Source: Planctomycetota bacterium (GTDB lineage: Bacteria; Planctomycetota; Phycisphaerae; UBA1845). From it: a DNA stretch of 8,725 nt. The notes under the pieces were generated by a model. The model had not been told where the DNA came from. It made no database searches and worked only from the letters and a program-made list of their open reading frames with translations. Below are positions 7,948-8,725 of this stretch, piece by piece; position 1 is the stretch's first letter; every line of letters begins with the position of its first letter. The stretch covers positions 1-8,725 of the forward strand of contig JADFRH010000055.1 in NCBI GenBank assembly GCA_022561415.1, written 5' to 3'. The translations under genes were made by a program, and so were the position numbers.

Positions 7948-8053
7948 GCTCGTATCTCCCGATTGGCGTTGTCGCCTCTCCGGGCTCGCATCCGGCGAAC
8001 CCCTCGCCCGTCAGCCTTCCGCGCAAACCCCCTGGGATGGATCAGCGCAGCAA

Positions 8054-8096
8054 GAAAAGGTGGTGGGCGCAGCCGCGATCGGTGGCGCCCACCACC
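8054..8096 (-). terminator. Intrinsic terminator after the flp genes
   Basis: Arms at 8085-8096 and 8059-8070 are perfect 12-bp reverse complements (GGTGGTGGGCGC and GCGCCCACCACC on the minus strand) around a 14-base loop. On the minus strand the hairpin is followed directly by TTTTCTT. This is a classic rho-independent terminator for transcripts coming from the flp genes. It sits 105 bp after the second pilin stop and 111 bp before cpaA. It would give high pilin mRNA and lower, read-through expression of the assembly genes, unless cpaA has its own promoter. Confidence 0.8.
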
Positions 8097-8145
8097 CCTC
8101 GATATCTAAGGACAGGAAGATAAATCTATCACTGTCTACACTATC

Positions 8146-8175
8146 CTTCCGCCGGATACGCCCGGCGGGTGGAAG
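8146..8175 (-). other. GC-rich inverted repeat in the 3' region of the second flp gene
   Basis: A 7-bp perfect stem (8149-8155 with 8162-8168, loop of 6) can be extended by CTTCC/GGAAG across a small bulge. It starts about 25 bases after the pilin stop and has no T-run on the minus strand. It may stabilise the 3' end of the short pilin mRNA; this is an inference from position only. Confidence 0.4.
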
Positions 8176-8200
8176 CCGTCCCGCTCATCGGGGGCGGCAA

Positions 8201-8392
8201 CTAGGTGCCGCCCGGAGCCTTGGCCAGCTCCGTGTTGGCGTTCGCGAAGGCGCCCTTGACTGAAGTGCCGAGCGCCGTGATGGTCCCAATCGCCAGCATG
8301 ACGATCAGTGCGAGCATCACGGCATACTCGACGGCCGTCGTTCCGTCCTGCGACCGTAGAAGATCTCGGACGCGCTTCACAAACCTCTTCAC
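8201..8392 (-). CDS. flp: Flp/Fap type IVb pilin, second copy
   Basis: A 63-residue Flp prepilin. The short basic leader ends at Asp16-Gly17, followed by TTAVEYAVMLALI: Glu at +5 and Tyr at +6 after the scissile Gly match the G/XXXXEY site cut by CpaA/TadV, giving a 46-residue mature pilin with one N-terminal hydrophobic helix. By hand alignment it is identical to the upstream pilin at 44 of 63 positions, with no gaps. The start is GTG at 8392, because no ATG is available in the leader and the frame runs back only to the stop of the first pilin. There is no good Shine-Dalgarno, only a GGGCGGCG run. It lies in the same frame as the first copy, 48 bp after its stop, giving an exact 240-bp start-to-start period. 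Weaker initiation may make this the minor pilin (inference). Confidence 0.92.
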   Translation of the reverse strand: MKRFVKRVRDLLRSQDGTTAVEYAVMLALIVMLAIGTITALGTSVKGAFANANTELAKAPGGT

Positions 8393-8440
8393 ACAACGCC
8401 GCCCATTTGACCGCCGGAACGTCCGGCTCGTCGGGTCGGC

Positions 8441-8632
8441 TTACGTTCCGCCGGGAACCTTCGCGAGCTCGGTAGTCACGTTGGCGAACACACCCTTGAC
8501 GGTGGTACCAAGCGTCGTGATCGTTCCGATCGCAACGATGATAATCAACGCGAGCATGACCGCGTACTCTGTGGCCGTGGGGCCGTCTTCGGACTTGAGA
8601 AAGTCCTTGGCACGATTCACAAACTGTCTCAT
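8441..8632 (-). CDS. flp: Flp/Fap type IVb pilin, first copy
   Basis: A 63-residue Flp prepilin, the major structural subunit of Tad pili. The leader MRQFVNRAKDFLKSEDG is followed by PTATEYAVMLALI; cleavage after Gly17 fits the G/XXXXEY rule and leaves 46 residues. The C-terminal ELAKVPGGT matches the second copy. The start at 8632 is preferred over an upstream in-frame ATG at 8710 because a strong Shine-Dalgarno AGGGAGG sits 6 bases before it and because the 63-residue product matches its paralogue exactly; the upstream extension would add 26 residues with no pilin character. It is the first gene of the Tad cluster seen here, with 93 bp of upstream sequence in the window. The strong ribosome binding site fits an abundant product. 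Confidence 0.95.
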   Translation of the reverse strand: MRQFVNRAKDFLKSEDGPTATEYAVMLALIIIVAIGTITTLGTTVKGVFANVTTELAKVPGGT

Positions 8633-8638
8633 CTGACA

Positions 8639-8645
8639 CCTCCCT
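8639..8645 (-). promoter_or_regulatory. Strong Shine-Dalgarno of first flp gene
   Basis: Read on the minus strand this is AGGGAGG, 6 bases before the ATG at 8632. It is the best ribosome binding site in the window and decides the pilin start against the longer frame from 8710. Confidence 0.85.
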
Positions 8646-8725
8646 ACATGGAGACCGGTACGCTGAGATACCAGCCGAAAAATATGCAAAGGGTTGCGCC
8701 GACAGAACACTCTGCCGTAGGCCCC

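Noticed and set aside
7948..8053. A separate promoter for cpaA downstream of the flp terminator
   Set aside because: I looked on the minus strand for -35/-10 boxes with proper spacing and found no convincing pair, so none is annotated.
7474..8109. 211-codon plus-strand open frame opposite cpaA
   Set aside because: It overlaps the peptidase gene with its catalytic Asp motifs and continues through the flp terminator; low-complexity antisense composition.
8136..8639. Long minus-strand open frame of 167 codons across both flp genes
   Set aside because: It is an out-of-frame shadow of the pilins; its internal similarity comes from the flp duplication, and its composition (many His, Arg and Asp) is not protein-like.
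8670..8705. Possible sigma-54 promoter upstream of the first flp gene (GGCGCAACCCTTTGC on the minus strand)
   Set aside because: The GG and GC doublets are 11 bases apart rather than the required 10, and the flanking bases match the consensus poorly.

Overview
The window carries two gene blocks that face each other, plus a foreign-looking left edge. The minus strand from about 8632 down to 4075 is one end of a Tad/Flp (type IVc) pilus locus. In transcription order it holds two tandem Flp pilin genes, an intrinsic terminator, a CpaA/TadV prepilin peptidase, TadE, a 25-bp-stem AT-rich palindrome, CpaB and the CpaC/RcpA secretin. The plus strand from about 439 to 4023 holds the 3' end of an RND periplasmic adaptor gene followed by a full-length CzcA-type heavy-metal RND pump. 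The two blocks converge with only 51 bp between their stop codons.

Bases 1 to about 450 do not fit the rest. Read on the minus strand they encode the C-terminal half of a class I SAM-dependent methyltransferase, with almost every third codon position G or C and much higher GC than the remainder. This frame has no start codon and meets a stop at 469-471. The adaptor begins abruptly on the opposite strand in the same 15-20 bases, missing its N-terminal half. The simplest reading is a chimeric assembly or amplification join; a real recombination is less likely. The long plus-strand frame starting at 85 is antisense methyltransferase sequence running by chance in frame into the adaptor, and should not be taken as one protein.

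Organism: the Flp pilins, with an S-(E/Q)-D-G-(P/T)-T-A-x-E-Y core, and the order flp-flp-cpaA-tadE-cpaB-cpaC resemble Planctomycetota-type Tad loci, at roughly 60% GC by eye. This is an inference from family resemblance, not a firm placement. The left-edge methyltransferase looks as if it comes from a different, higher-GC genome.

How the genes work together: CpaA cleaves the Flp prepilins after Gly17, TadE is a minor pseudopilin-like component, CpaC forms the outer-membrane channel and CpaB is its periplasmic or inner-membrane partner. The motor and platform genes (tadA/cpaF, tadB, tadC, cpaE/tadZ) are absent, because the locus ends at cpaC against the convergent czcA. The CzcA pump with its adaptor would export divalent metal cations by proton antiport. 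I see no rRNA, tRNA, CRISPR array, transposase or clearly new multi-gene system. The most distinctive non-coding items are the palindrome built of degenerate heptamers after tadE and the terminator that separates the pilin genes from the assembly genes.
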